A stretch of DNA of 7,900 nucleotides from Archangium sp. (GTDB taxonomy: Bacteria > Myxococcota > Myxococcia > Myxococcales > Myxococcaceae), in NCBI GenBank assembly GCA_016793585.1, contig JAEUJR010000867.1:1-7900 (forward strand), in the 5' to 3' direction. The notes under the pieces are model-generated. The model saw only the letters and a program-made list of their open reading frames with translations. It was not told where the DNA came from and did not search any database. This document shows, piece by piece, positions 1 to 5,878 of this stretch. How positions within the stretch are numbered: position 1 is the stretch's first letter; each line of letters starts with the position of its first letter. Made by a program: the position numbers and the translations under genes.

Positions 1-12
1 TCGTTCTTACGA

Positions 13-26
13 GCAGTTGCAACTGC
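13..26. promoter_or_regulatory. 14-bp perfect palindrome upstream of the nfu-type gene
   Basis: GCAGTTGCAACTGC is its own reverse complement over 14 bases and ends 14 bases before the GTG start, just ahead of the Shine-Dalgarno sequence AAGGAG (27-32). A palindrome with no loop suits a dimeric DNA-binding protein better than an RNA hairpin. Its position would let a repressor block transcription or early elongation. The regulator is unknown, and chance cannot be excluded. Confidence 0.35.
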
Positions 27-40
27 AAGGAGCACACCCC

Positions 41-604
41 GTGTCCGTGAACATTCAGCTCGAGTGGACCCCGAACCCCAGCACCCTCAAGTACGTCGTC
101 GACACGCAGCTGTTGCCGCGCGGCGCGATGAACTTCACCACACGTGAGCTGGCGGTCGAGCGGTCGCCCCTCGCCTCGCGGCTCTTCGACATCAAGGGCG
201 TGCTCGCGGTGATGCTCGGCACGAACTTCGTCACCGTCACCAAGGGCGACGAGGGCGAGTGGGACGAGCTGAACGACGGCGTGATGCTGACGCTCGATCA
301 GCACCTCTCGGCGAACGAGGTCGTGGTGAAGCCCGAGGTGCTCGCCGAGATGGCGGCGAAGGCCATCACCGGTGGCAGCGACATGGAAGTGCGCATTCGC
401 GAGATTCTCGACAACGAGATTCGGCCCGCGGTCGCACAAGACGGTGGCGACATCACCCTCGACCGCGTCGAGAACGGCAGTGTCTTCTTGCACATGCAGG
501 GCAGCTGCGCCGGGTGCCCCTCGTCGACCGCCACGCTGCGCATGGGCATCGAGACCCGCCTCCGCGAGGCGATTCCCGAGATCGTCGAAGTCGTCGCTGT
601 GTAA
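41..604 (+). CDS. NFU1-type iron-sulfur cluster scaffold/carrier protein (Nfu_N + NifU C-terminal domain)
   Basis: This 187-residue protein is predicted to bind a [4Fe-4S] cluster at the interface of a dimer and hand it to client apoproteins in the cytoplasm. Residues ~4-92 match the Nfu N-terminal domain (EWTPNPSTLKYVV, then RSPLASRLFDIKGV and FVTVTK). Residues ~113-182 are the NifU C-terminal domain (IREILDNEIRPAVAQDGGD) with the cluster-ligating C156-x-x-C159 in GSCAGCPSS. The order and length match mitochondrial NFU1 minus its targeting peptide, and differ from E. coli NfuA, whose N-terminal domain is a degenerate A-type carrier. I chose the GTG at 41 because AAGGAG lies 8 bases upstream; an in-frame TTG at 17 lies inside the upstream palindrome and has no ribosome site. 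It appears to be the first gene of an operon with two methyltransferases, the next starting 12 bases downstream. Confidence 0.93.
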   Translation: MSVNIQLEWTPNPSTLKYVVDTQLLPRGAMNFTTRELAVERSPLASRLFDIKGVLAVMLGTNFVTVTKGDEGEWDELNDGVMLTLDQHLSANEVVVKPEVLAEMAAKAITGGSDMEVRIREILDNEIRPAVAQDGGDITLDRVENGSVFLHMQGSCAGCPSSTATLRMGIETRLREAIPEIVEVVAV

Positions 605-616
605 GACCCGTTTCCC

Positions 617-1468
617 TTGAAAGCGCGCGAGAAGGTCGAAGCACAGAACGTCCGGGCCGAGCTGCTGCCCGAACAATCTCCCGAGCTGCTCAAGACGCTG
701 CACCTGCTCACGCGTGAAGGGCACCTCAACGCCGACGCGCGCCGCAAGCTCAAGCAGGTCAACCACCTCGTCGGCCTCGTGCAACCCGCGATGGACGACG
801 TCTTCACGCGCTACCCCTCGCCCACCGTCGTCGACGTCGGCAGCGGCAACTCGTACCTGGGCTTCGTGCTGTACGAGCTCTTCTTCTCGAAGCGCGACGC
901 CGGCGAGCTGCGCAACGTCGAGTCGCGCGCCGACCTCGTCAAACGCTCGAAGGAGCGCGCCACCGAGCTGCACTACGCGCGCATGACGTTCGAAGAGGCG
1001 AGCATCGAAGCGAGCGTGCTGCCCGAGCGGGTGCACGTGCTGACGGCGCTGCACGCCTGCGACACCGCGACCGACGACGCCATCATTCAGGCCATCAGGC
1101 ACAAGGCCGACCACGTCGCGCTGGTGCCGTGTTGTCAGGCCGAGGTGGCGCAGCAGCTCAAAGAGGCGCGCGCCGCCGTGCGCCCCGAGATGCGCTCGCT
1201 CTTCGCGCATGCCTGGCACCGCCGCGAGTTCGGCTCGCACCTCACCAACGTCATTCGCGCGTTGCTGCTCGAGAGCTTCGGCTACCAGGTCACCGTCACC
1301 GAGCTCGCCGGCTGGGAGCACTCGTTGAAGAACGAGCTCATTCTCGGGCGGCGCGTGCACAAAGAGAACCGCGAGGCCCGCGCGCGACTCGACCAGCTGC
1401 TGCTCTCGACCGGCGTTCGCCCCAAGGCCGTGCGCGCGCTGCTCGGCGAGGCGCAGGTCGTCTCGTGA
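617..1468 (+). CDS. Class I SAM-dependent methyltransferase, Methyltransf_32-like (Trm13/GSTCD/METTL25-related), probable RNA modifier
   Basis: This 283-residue predicted cytoplasmic methyltransferase has SAM motif I at residues 71-81 (VVDVGSGNSYL) and an acidic residue at the end of strand 2 (E102, NVESRADLVKRS). It also has the family hallmarks HACDTATD (146-153) and PCC (171-173). The pairing of a HxCxxATD motif with a following CC resembles eukaryotic Trm13 (tRNA 2'-O-methyltransferase), GSTCD and METTL25, so an RNA substrate is plausible but not shown. The ~60 N-terminal residues are helical and charged and may bind substrate; the C-terminus ends in a helical stretch after GWEHSLKNELILGRR. 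The start is uncertain: TTG at 617 gives the only full-length reading, has no clear Shine-Dalgarno, and lies 12 bases after the upstream stop, suggesting reinitiation. The stop overlaps the next gene's GTG by four bases. Confidence 0.85.
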   Translation: MKAREKVEAQNVRAELLPEQSPELLKTLHLLTREGHLNADARRKLKQVNHLVGLVQPAMDDVFTRYPSPTVVDVGSGNSYLGFVLYELFFSKRDAGELRNVESRADLVKRSKERATELHYARMTFEEASIEASVLPERVHVLTALHACDTATDDAIIQAIRHKADHVALVPCCQAEVAQQLKEARAAVRPEMRSLFAHAWHRREFGSHLTNVIRALLLESFGYQVTVTELAGWEHSLKNELILGRRVHKENREARARLDQLLLSTGVRPKAVRALLGEAQVVS

Positions 1469-2508
1469 CCGAGTCGCTCTACGTCTCGTGCACGCAGGGG
1501 CTCGAGGCGCCGCTGTGTCAGGAGCTCATCTCGCTCGGCCTGCGCGCAAAGGCGCTCTCGGGCGGCTGCGCGGTCGACCACGCTCCGGCGGGCTCGTTCG
1601 TGCGCGTCAACGTTCGCAGCCGAATCGCCAGCCGCGTCTCGTGGGAGCTCGGCCACGTCGACTCGCCCCGCGCGCTCTCACGCATTCGCCTCGCCGAGTG
1701 TGTCGGCCCCTTCAGCCTGGCCATCTCGGAGTCGCAGGGCCCACGCACCGCGACGCCCGCCGAGGTGTGGCGCAACGAAGCGGTGAAGGCGTGGGGCGCT
1801 CCGGCGGCTGGCGCCGAGGTGCAGCTGCGGCTCTCGAAGACCGGCGCGCAGGTCAGCGTCGACACCTCGGGCGACCTGCTCTACCTGCGCGGCGCGCGGC
1901 AGGAGACCGGCAAGGCGCCTCTTCGAGAGACGCTCGCCGCGGGTGTGCTGCGCATCGCGAGCTGGCGGCCCGGCGAAGCCCTGTGGGACATCATGTGCGG
2001 CAGCGGCACCTTCCTGCTCGAGGCGGGTGAACAGGTGCTGGGGCTGCAGCCCGGCCGCGCCAGACACTTCGCGTTCGAGAAGTTCCCCGGCTTCGACCCG
2101 AAGCTGCTCGCCGACGCCCAGCAGGCAGAGGCGCCGACGCAGACGTGGCTGCGCGGCTCCGACCTCAACGCGGGGGCGCTGGGCGTCACCCGCCGAAACG
2201 CAAAGCGGGCCGGCGTGCTCGAGCAGCTCGACCTGCAACGCCTCGACGCGACGCAGCTCGTGAAGCCCGACGTGAACCCCGGCCTCGTCATCGCGAACCT
2301 TCCGTACGGTCGCCGCGTGGGGAATCGCTTCGAGCTGCATGGGCTGTATCAAGCCGTCGGCGCGTGCCTGCGCCGCTCGTTTCAGGGCTGGCGCTTCGCA
2401 TTCCTGCTGCAAGACGGAGAAGACGCGCTCCGCCTCCCCATCGACCGTACGACGGCGGTGAAGAACGGCGGCCTGCCGTGCCGTGTGGTCACAGGTCGCG
2501 TGACCTGA
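1465..2508 (+). CDS. rlmL: THUMP-domain RNA methyltransferase, RlmL-like (23S rRNA guanine-N2 methyltransferase family)
   Basis: This 347-residue protein aligns in outline with the N-terminal half of E. coli RlmKL, which makes m2G2445 in 23S rRNA. It lacks the C-terminal RlmK half. Residues 1-~145 hold the ferredoxin-like and THUMP RNA-binding region (LYVSCTQGLEAPLCQEL; DTSGDLLYLRGAR). The family signature GKAPLRETLAAG follows (149-160), then SAM motif I DIMCGSGTF (175-183), then catalytic motif IV as N278-L-P-Y281 followed by GRR, where NPPY is usual. The C-terminus KNGGLPCRV matches the RlmL ending KNGPLDC. The start is the GTG at 1465, which overlaps the previous stop as GTGA, so translational coupling is likely; the open frame extends upstream but only inside the preceding gene. 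The exact target nucleotide is inferred from family membership; another guanine-N2 target is possible. Confidence 0.88.
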   Translation: MTESLYVSCTQGLEAPLCQELISLGLRAKALSGGCAVDHAPAGSFVRVNVRSRIASRVSWELGHVDSPRALSRIRLAECVGPFSLAISESQGPRTATPAEVWRNEAVKAWGAPAAGAEVQLRLSKTGAQVSVDTSGDLLYLRGARQETGKAPLRETLAAGVLRIASWRPGEALWDIMCGSGTFLLEAGEQVLGLQPGRARHFAFEKFPGFDPKLLADAQQAEAPTQTWLRGSDLNAGALGVTRRNAKRAGVLEQLDLQRLDATQLVKPDVNPGLVIANLPYGRRVGNRFELHGLYQAVGACLRRSFQGWRFAFLLQDGEDALRLPIDRTTAVKNGGLPCRVVTGRVT

Positions 2509-2568
2509 CACCGCTCCGCGGAATTCGTTCAGCGCGAAGGTTCCAGCCGCGCTACGAACAGGTCACGC
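2483..2568. promoter_or_regulatory. Nested inverted repeats between the rlmL-like and STAS-like genes: operator, attenuator or RBS-sequestering stem
   Basis: GGTCAC (2487-2492) and GTGACC (2500-2505) flank a 7-base loop, and an outer GTGT/ACAC pair (2483-2486, 2508-2511) adds four pairs past a 2-base bulge. This hairpin spans the rlmL-like stop codon. In addition GCGTGACCTG (2498-2507) is perfectly complementary to CAGGTCACGC (2559-2568), which ends three bases before the next ATG and covers its only Shine-Dalgarno-like bases (AGG, 2560-2562). The two pairings share GTGACC and so exclude each other. There is no T-tract, so a simple intrinsic terminator is unlikely. GGTCAC half-sites repeated in this way could equally be a protein-binding operator. 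Confidence 0.4.
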
Positions 2569-2571
2569 CGT

Positions 2572-2940
2572 ATGAGGTTCGAAACTCCCCAGCCTGGTCT
2601 CTTCGTCGTTCACTACCAATCGGCTGCGGAGTTGGCGCCTGCGCTTCAGGGACCGCTGGTCGAGGCGCTCGAGCGGCGGCTCGCCGAGGGCCCGGTCGCG
2701 GTGGTGTTCGAGGTCGGCCCCGCCATCTCGATGGTCGAACTCTCGGTGCCGTCGTTCTGGCTCGACCTCACGAGCCGCCTCGCCATCACCGCGATGACCA
2801 TCGTCACCACGTCGAGCGCGGTGCGCATCGCCGCTCGCGGGTTCAAGCTCGCGCAAAGCGTGCGCAAACACCCCATCGCGGTCGAGACGCACGAGGCGCT
2901 CGGCGACGGAATCGCCTGGGCGCGCGGCCAGCTGCCCTGA
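2572..2940 (+). CDS. Small STAS/SpoIIAA-like protein of unknown function
   Basis: This 122-residue soluble protein has no signal peptide or membrane segment. The pattern is that of a STAS-like alpha/beta fold: a strand at GPVAVVFEVG (~40-49), then a helix with FWLDLTSRLA (~62-71). A strand at ITAMTIVTTS and a helix at AVRIAARGFKLAQSVRK follow, and it ends in a PIAVETHEALGDGIAWAR segment resembling the last strand and helix of STAS-like proteins that monitor cell state. I see no conserved phosphorylatable serine of a classical anti-sigma antagonist that I could name with confidence, so role and partner are open. The ATG start gives the natural N-terminus; its ribosome site is weak (AGG, 9 bases upstream) and falls within an inverted repeat. 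It sits 63 bases after the rlmL-like gene and 40 bases before the peptidase, both same strand. Confidence 0.7.
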   Translation: MRFETPQPGLFVVHYQSAAELAPALQGPLVEALERRLAEGPVAVVFEVGPAISMVELSVPSFWLDLTSRLAITAMTIVTTSSAVRIAARGFKLAQSVRKHPIAVETHEALGDGIAWARGQLP

Positions 2941-2957
2941 CACGTGGACTTCGGCGG

Positions 2958-2978
2958 GCCGCCTTGGGTAAGGGCGGC
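2958..2978 (+). promoter_or_regulatory. Hairpin over the peptidase ribosome binding site
   Basis: GCCGCC (2958-2963) pairs perfectly with GGCGGC (2973-2978), with two further inner pairs possible (U-G, U-A) around a 5-base loop. The stem ends two bases before the peptidase ATG and buries the Shine-Dalgarno sequence AAGGG (2970-2974, 6 bases from the ATG). It could lower translation unless ribosomes arrive from the upstream gene. It lacks a T-tract, so it is unlikely to be a terminator. Such stems arise easily in GC-rich DNA. Confidence 0.3.
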
Positions 2979-2980
2979 GC

Positions 2981-4381
2981 ATGTCCGTCTCCAAGGCCCT
3001 CTCCCACTTCGAGCAGCAGCGCGGCACCTTCCTCGACGACCTGAAGGCGCTGGTGCGCATTCCCTCGGTGAGCTTCGACGGCTTCGACCCGAAGCACGTG
3101 CGCGCGAGCGCCGAGGCGACGGCGGCGTTGTTGAAGAAGCGTGGCTTCGAGAACGTGCAGCTGCTCGAGGTCGAAGGCGCGCACCCGTACGTGTACGGTG
3201 AGCTGCTCAAGGCGCCCGGCAAGCCCACGCTGCTGCTCTACGCGCACCACGACGTGCAGCCTGCTGGCGAAGAGAGCGCGTGGAAGTCGGCTCCCTTCGA
3301 GCCGGTGGAGCGTGATGGCCGCCTCTGGGGCCGCGGCGCCGCCGATGACAAGGCCGGCATCGTGGTGCACTCGAGCGCGGTCGCCTCGTGGCTGGCTGCG
3401 GGCAGCATGCCGCTCAACGTGAAGGTCGTCATCGAGGGCGAAGAAGAGATTGGCTCGAACCACCTCACCGCGTTCCTGCGCAAGCACCGCGCGATGTTGT
3501 CGGCCGACGCCATCGTGCTGACTGACACGAGCAACTTCGACACGGGCCTGCCCAGCATCACCACGGCGCTGCGCGGCCTCGTCACCGTCGACGTCGAGGT
3601 GAAGGCGCTCAAGCAGTCGCTGCACTCGGGCATGTGGGGTGGCCCGGTGCCCGACGCGACGATGGCGCTGTGCAAGATGCTCAGCTCGCTCACCAACGCC
3701 GACGGCACCATCGCCATCCCCGGCATTCTCGAGAAGGTGAAGCCGCTCACCGCCGGCGAGCGCGCGTCGATTCAGGCGCTGCCCGGAGATCGCGAGACGT
3801 TCCGCAAGCAGTCGGGCCTGTTGCCGGGTGTGCAGATCATGGGCGGCGACCGCCACCCGTGGGAGACGAACTGGCGCCAGCCGTCGCTCACCATCAACGC
3901 GATGCAGGCGAGCTCGAAGAAAGACGCGCGCAACATCGTGTGCGAGTCGGCGTGGGCGCGCGTGGGCATTCGCATCGTGCCCGACCTCGACCCGAACGAG
4001 GTGCAGCAGAAGTTGATCGAGGCCATCAAGAAGGCCGCGCCGTGGGGCGTCGAGGTGCACGTCGAAGCCGAGCAGGGCGCGAAGTGGTGGTACACCGACC
4101 CGGCTGGTCCCGCGTTTCAGGCAGCGTTCCGCGCGCTCGAGAAGGGCTACGGCACGAAGTCGGTGGCCATCGGCTGCGGCGGGTCGATTCCCTTCGTGGA
4201 GCCGTTCAGCGCCGAGCTCGGTGGCGTGCCCGCGCTGCTCATCGGCGTCGAAGACCCGTACACGAACGCGCACTCCGAGAACGAGAGCCTGCACCTGGGC
4301 GACTTCGACAAGTCGGTGAAGAGCGCGATTCACCTGTACGAAGAGCTGGCGTCGGCGCTGAAGAAGGAGCCCGCGAGTTGA
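2981..4381 (+). CDS. M20 family zinc metallopeptidase (CNDP/dipeptidase-like)
   Basis: This 466-residue cytoplasmic di-zinc exopeptidase is predicted to cleave dipeptides or short peptides. By comparison with human CNDP2, all key residues are present: zinc ligand H89 and catalytic-supporting D91 in HHDVQPA, bridging D122 in [10 protein letters not shown], and catalytic E155 with zinc ligand E156 in EGEEEIGS. D182 is in LTDTSNFD, H215 is in SLHSGMWGG, which marks the lid/dimerisation domain (~200-320), and H431 is in NAHSENES. There is no signal peptide. The length is typical of the CNDP/PepV-type dipeptidases, and the ATG at 2981 has AAGGG six bases upstream. Peptide turnover and amino-acid scavenging are the likely role. 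The substrate cannot be fixed from sequence; related enzymes act on Xaa-Gly, carnosine or acylated amino acids. It lies 40 bases after the STAS-like gene, and the toxin-antitoxin pair starts 33 bases after its stop. Confidence 0.93.
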   Translation: MSVSKALSHFEQQRGTFLDDLKALVRIPSVSFDGFDPKHVRASAEATAALLKKRGFENVQLLEVEGAHPYVYGELLKAPGKPTLLLYAHHDVQPAGEESAWKSAPFEPVERDGRLWGRGAADDKAGIVVHSSAVASWLAAGSMPLNVKVVIEGEEEIGSNHLTAFLRKHRAMLSADAIVLTDTSNFDTGLPSITTALRGLVTVDVEVKALKQSLHSGMWGGPVPDATMALCKMLSSLTNADGTIAIPGILEKVKPLTAGERASIQALPGDRETFRKQSGLLPGVQIMGGDRHPWETNWRQPSLTINAMQASSKKDARNIVCESAWARVGIRIVPDLDPNEVQQKLIEAIKKAAPWGVEVHVEAEQGAKWWYTDPAGPAFQAAFRALEKGYGTKSVAIGCGGSIPFVEPFSAELGGVPALLIGVEDPYTNAHSENESLHLGDFDKSVKSAIHLYEELASALKKEPAS

Positions 4382-4382
4382 T

Positions 4383-4405
4383 ACGTACGTACGTGCAGTC
4401 GTACG
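4383..4405. promoter_or_regulatory. Probable autoregulatory operator of the toxin-antitoxin pair (three CGTACG palindromes)
   Basis: The palindromic hexamer CGTACG occurs three times in 22 bases: 4384-4389, 4388-4393 (overlapping the first) and 4400-4405. The last two are offset by 12 bases, near one helical turn. ACGTACGTACGT (4383-4394) is itself a perfect palindrome. The array begins immediately after the peptidase stop codon and ends 9 bases before the antitoxin ATG. Phd/YefM antitoxins bind short TGTACA-like palindromes over their own promoters, alone or with the toxin, so this is the expected place and form for the operator. Binding is inferred. Confidence 0.5.
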
Positions 4406-4414
4406 GTTGGGGCC

Positions 4415-4657
4415 ATGAAGGTCACCGCCACGCGGCTTCGTTCGGAGCTGTACCAAATCCTCGATCGGGTGCTCGAGACGGGCGAGCCGGTCGAGGTCTC
4501 CCGCAGTCAGGGCACCCTCGTCATCAAGCCGCTCGTGTCGGAGCGGCGAAAGAAGTCGCGTAAGGCGAAGCCGGGCTCGAACCCGAACCTCGTCGTGGGC
4601 GACCCGGACGAGCTGGTGCACTTCGACTGGGTCAAGCACTGGAAGCCGCGGCTGTGA
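4415..4657 (+). CDS. Type II antitoxin, Phd/YefM family
   Basis: This is an 80-residue antitoxin. Residues 1-~48 match the Phd/YefM DNA-binding fold (MKVTATRLRSELYQILDRV, then GEPVEVSRSQGTLVIKPL). A basic linker follows (RRKKSRKAKP), and then an acidic, aromatic C-terminal tail (DPDELVHFDWVKHW) of the kind that wraps the PIN toxin and blocks its active site. The ATG at 4415 has only a weak G-rich site upstream. The gene overlaps the toxin start by four bases (GTGA), so antitoxin is made first and translation is coupled. Autoregulation through the upstream CGTACG array is likely. Confidence 0.9.
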   Translation: MKVTATRLRSELYQILDRVLETGEPVEVSRSQGTLVIKPLVSERRKKSRKAKPGSNPNLVVGDPDELVHFDWVKHWKPRL

Positions 4658-5028
4658 TTCACCTCGACACCCACGTCGCGGTCTGGCTGCGAGCGGGCGA
4701 CAAGAAGCGCCTTCGCCCCATTCGCTCAGTGCTGGAGCACGACGACCTGCGGCTGTCTCCGTTCGTCGTGCTCGAGCTGCAGGCCCTCTTCGAGATCGGT
4801 CGCCTGCGCGAGACCGGCCGGTGGATTGCCGAGCGCCTCGCAGAAGACCACGGGGTGCTCCTTCACGATGGTGGGCTCGGAGAAGCCGCGAACCGCGCGC
4901 TCGACCTGAGCTTCACCCGCGACCCCTACGACCGACTCATCGCGGCGCACGCCCTCGCCTCGGGAGCATCGCTGCTCACGGTCGACGAGACGCTGCTCGC
5001 GCACGTGTCGTGTGCGCGCTGGGCCTGA
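4654..5028 (+). CDS. vapC: VapC-family PIN-domain ribonuclease toxin
   Basis: This 124-residue single PIN domain is a predicted Mg2+/Mn2+-dependent endoribonuclease that inhibits translation when freed from its antitoxin. The acidic active-site set is intact: D5 (HLDTH), E41 (VVLELQALFE), D90 and D93 (RDPYDRLIAAHA) and D111 (LTVDE), so the toxin looks catalytically competent. The length is usual for the family. The GTG start at 4654 overlaps the antitoxin stop, with GGAAG (4641-4645) eight bases upstream as ribosome site. The RNA target is unknown; studied VapCs cut initiator tRNA, other tRNAs or the sarcin-ricin loop. Such pairs move often, but I see no flanking mobile-element sequence, and base composition looks like that of its neighbours. 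Confidence 0.92.
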   Translation: MIHLDTHVAVWLRAGDKKRLRPIRSVLEHDDLRLSPFVVLELQALFEIGRLRETGRWIAERLAEDHGVLLHDGGLGEAANRALDLSFTRDPYDRLIAAHALASGASLLTVDETLLAHVSCARWA

Positions 5029-5064
5029 CCTCGAGCCCCACATCGGGAGGACCAGGGTTCCGTT

Positions 5065-5109
5065 GAGTGTTCGACACGTTGAGCTGTCACGCACTCGAGC
5101 GCTCGTGAC
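5065..5109. terminator. Possible convergent terminator hairpins between vapC and the VOC-YciI gene
   Basis: Two alternative stems lie in the 87-base convergent gap. GAGTG (5065-5069) plus GACA (5073-5076) pair with TGTC (5085-5088) plus CACTC (5092-5096) across an internal loop. GTCACG (5086-5091) pairs with CGTGAC (5104-5109) around a loop that contains most of the palindrome CGAGCGCTCG (5095-5104). Position fits termination of both operons, but neither stem is followed by a T-tract on either strand, so the call is weak. Confidence 0.28.
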
Positions 5110-5115
5110 CGAACG

Positions 5116-5820
5116 TCAGACGTCTTCGCGACCGAAGGCGCCGGCTGCGAACACCTCGAACGTCAGCCGGCCGCCCTTCACCGCCGGGTCCTTCGCGAGC
5201 AGCGCGGCGACGTCTTCCTTCGAAGCGGCGTCGATGGTGCCGACGCCGAGCACGTCGACCCCGTCCATCAGCGCGGTGACCGAGTGGAGCGCTCCGCTGC
5301 GCAACAGGGTGAACATGTTTCGAGCGTGCTCCCACTGCAGCGCCATCGTCTCGGGGCCGTGCTTCGGGCCCGGCTTGAGCACGAACGCGAACCGCTTCGG
5401 TGCGCTGCCGAGCAGCCGCTGCATCTCGCCGTCGCTCACCGGCCCCTCACGCGGCGGCATCGCCTGAAGCCCGACGCGGTTGCCCTCGCTGTCACGGAAG
5501 AACGCCACGTCGCCCGCCTCTTCCGAGAGCCGCAGCTTCGGCATCAACACCTCGCCACCCGCCTTCACCACCCGCGCGAGCAGCTCGTCGATGCCACTGC
5601 TGCCGTCGAGGTACGGCACCGGGCCCGTCATCGAAGGCACCGCCCCTTCGCCCTTCACGAGCGCTCCGGCGTTGGTGCGGCTCTTCGAGGGAAACAGCGC
5701 GTACTCGAAGCCCGGCATCGTGAAGTCGACGAGGTCGACGCCGAGCACGGCCGAGTAGAAGGCCTTCGCGCGAGGCAGGTTGGTGACGGGAAGCTCGAGC
5801 CAGTTGATGAGACGGTCCAT
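5116..5820 (-). CDS. VOC (glyoxalase/bleomycin-resistance fold) - YciI-like fusion protein
   Basis: This 234-residue protein has two parts. Residues 1-~122 form a VOC superfamily unit: INWLELPVTNLPRAKAFYSAVLG opens the first beta-alpha-beta-beta-beta module, and FFRDSEGNRVGLQ (107-119) is the usual closing motif. Residues ~140-226 resemble a YCII domain, with H165 in WEHARNMFTLLRSGAL and D211 in AKDPAVKGGRLTFEV matching the conserved His and Asp of YciI proteins. VOC proteins range from metal-dependent isomerases and dioxygenases to drug-binding proteins, and no specific reaction can be assigned here. The ATG at 5820 is chosen because GGAG (5828-5831) lies seven bases upstream and the protein begins at the first VOC strand; the frame stays open farther upstream but only antisense-shadow sequence is added. 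It follows the AraC-family gene by 58 bases on the same strand and may be its target or co-transcribed partner. Confidence 0.87.
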   Translation of the reverse strand: MDRLINWLELPVTNLPRAKAFYSAVLGVDLVDFTMPGFEYALFPSKSRTNAGALVKGEGAVPSMTGPVPYLDGSSGIDELLARVVKAGGEVLMPKLRLSEEAGDVAFFRDSEGNRVGLQAMPPREGPVSDGEMQRLLGSAPKRFAFVLKPGPKHGPETMALQWEHARNMFTLLRSGALHSVTALMDGVDVLGVGTIDAASKEDVAALLAKDPAVKGGRLTFEVFAAGAFGREDV

Positions 5821-5832
5821 GTGGGGACTCCG

Positions 5833-5870
5833 GGTGCGTGAGCGCGTCAGTGCGCCGACGAAAACGCACC
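5833..5870 (-). promoter_or_regulatory. Inverted repeat in the leader of the VOC-YciI gene
   Basis: GGTGCGT (5833-5839) is complementary to ACGCACC (5864-5870), and within it GCGC (5842-5845) can pair with GCGC (5852-5855). On the minus strand this makes a two-tier stem that ends just before the Shine-Dalgarno sequence of the VOC-YciI gene. No T-tract follows. It may be an operator for the adjacent AraC-family protein, or a leader structure, or chance. Confidence 0.25.
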
Positions 5871-5878
5871 GTGCCGAG

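Noticed and set aside
17..40. TTG at 17 as an alternative start of the Nfu protein
   Set aside because: It adds eight residues not seen in the family, lies inside the palindrome and has no ribosome site, whereas GTG at 41 has AAGGAG at good spacing.
2145..3044. Plus-strand frame of 299 codons across the rlmL-like and STAS-like genes
   Set aside because: It is Arg/Ala-rich, crosses two well-supported genes in another frame and shows no domain.
2843..4639. Long minus-strand open frame (598 codons) opposite the peptidase and antitoxin
   Set aside because: It is rich in Arg, His and Leu, has no recognisable domain, and lies antisense to an M20 peptidase with all catalytic residues; it is a typical GC-rich shadow frame.
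4383..5028. Toxin-antitoxin pair as part of a larger mobile or defence island
   Set aside because: No integrase, transposase, terminal repeats or other defence genes lie next to it, and its composition resembles the flanking genes.
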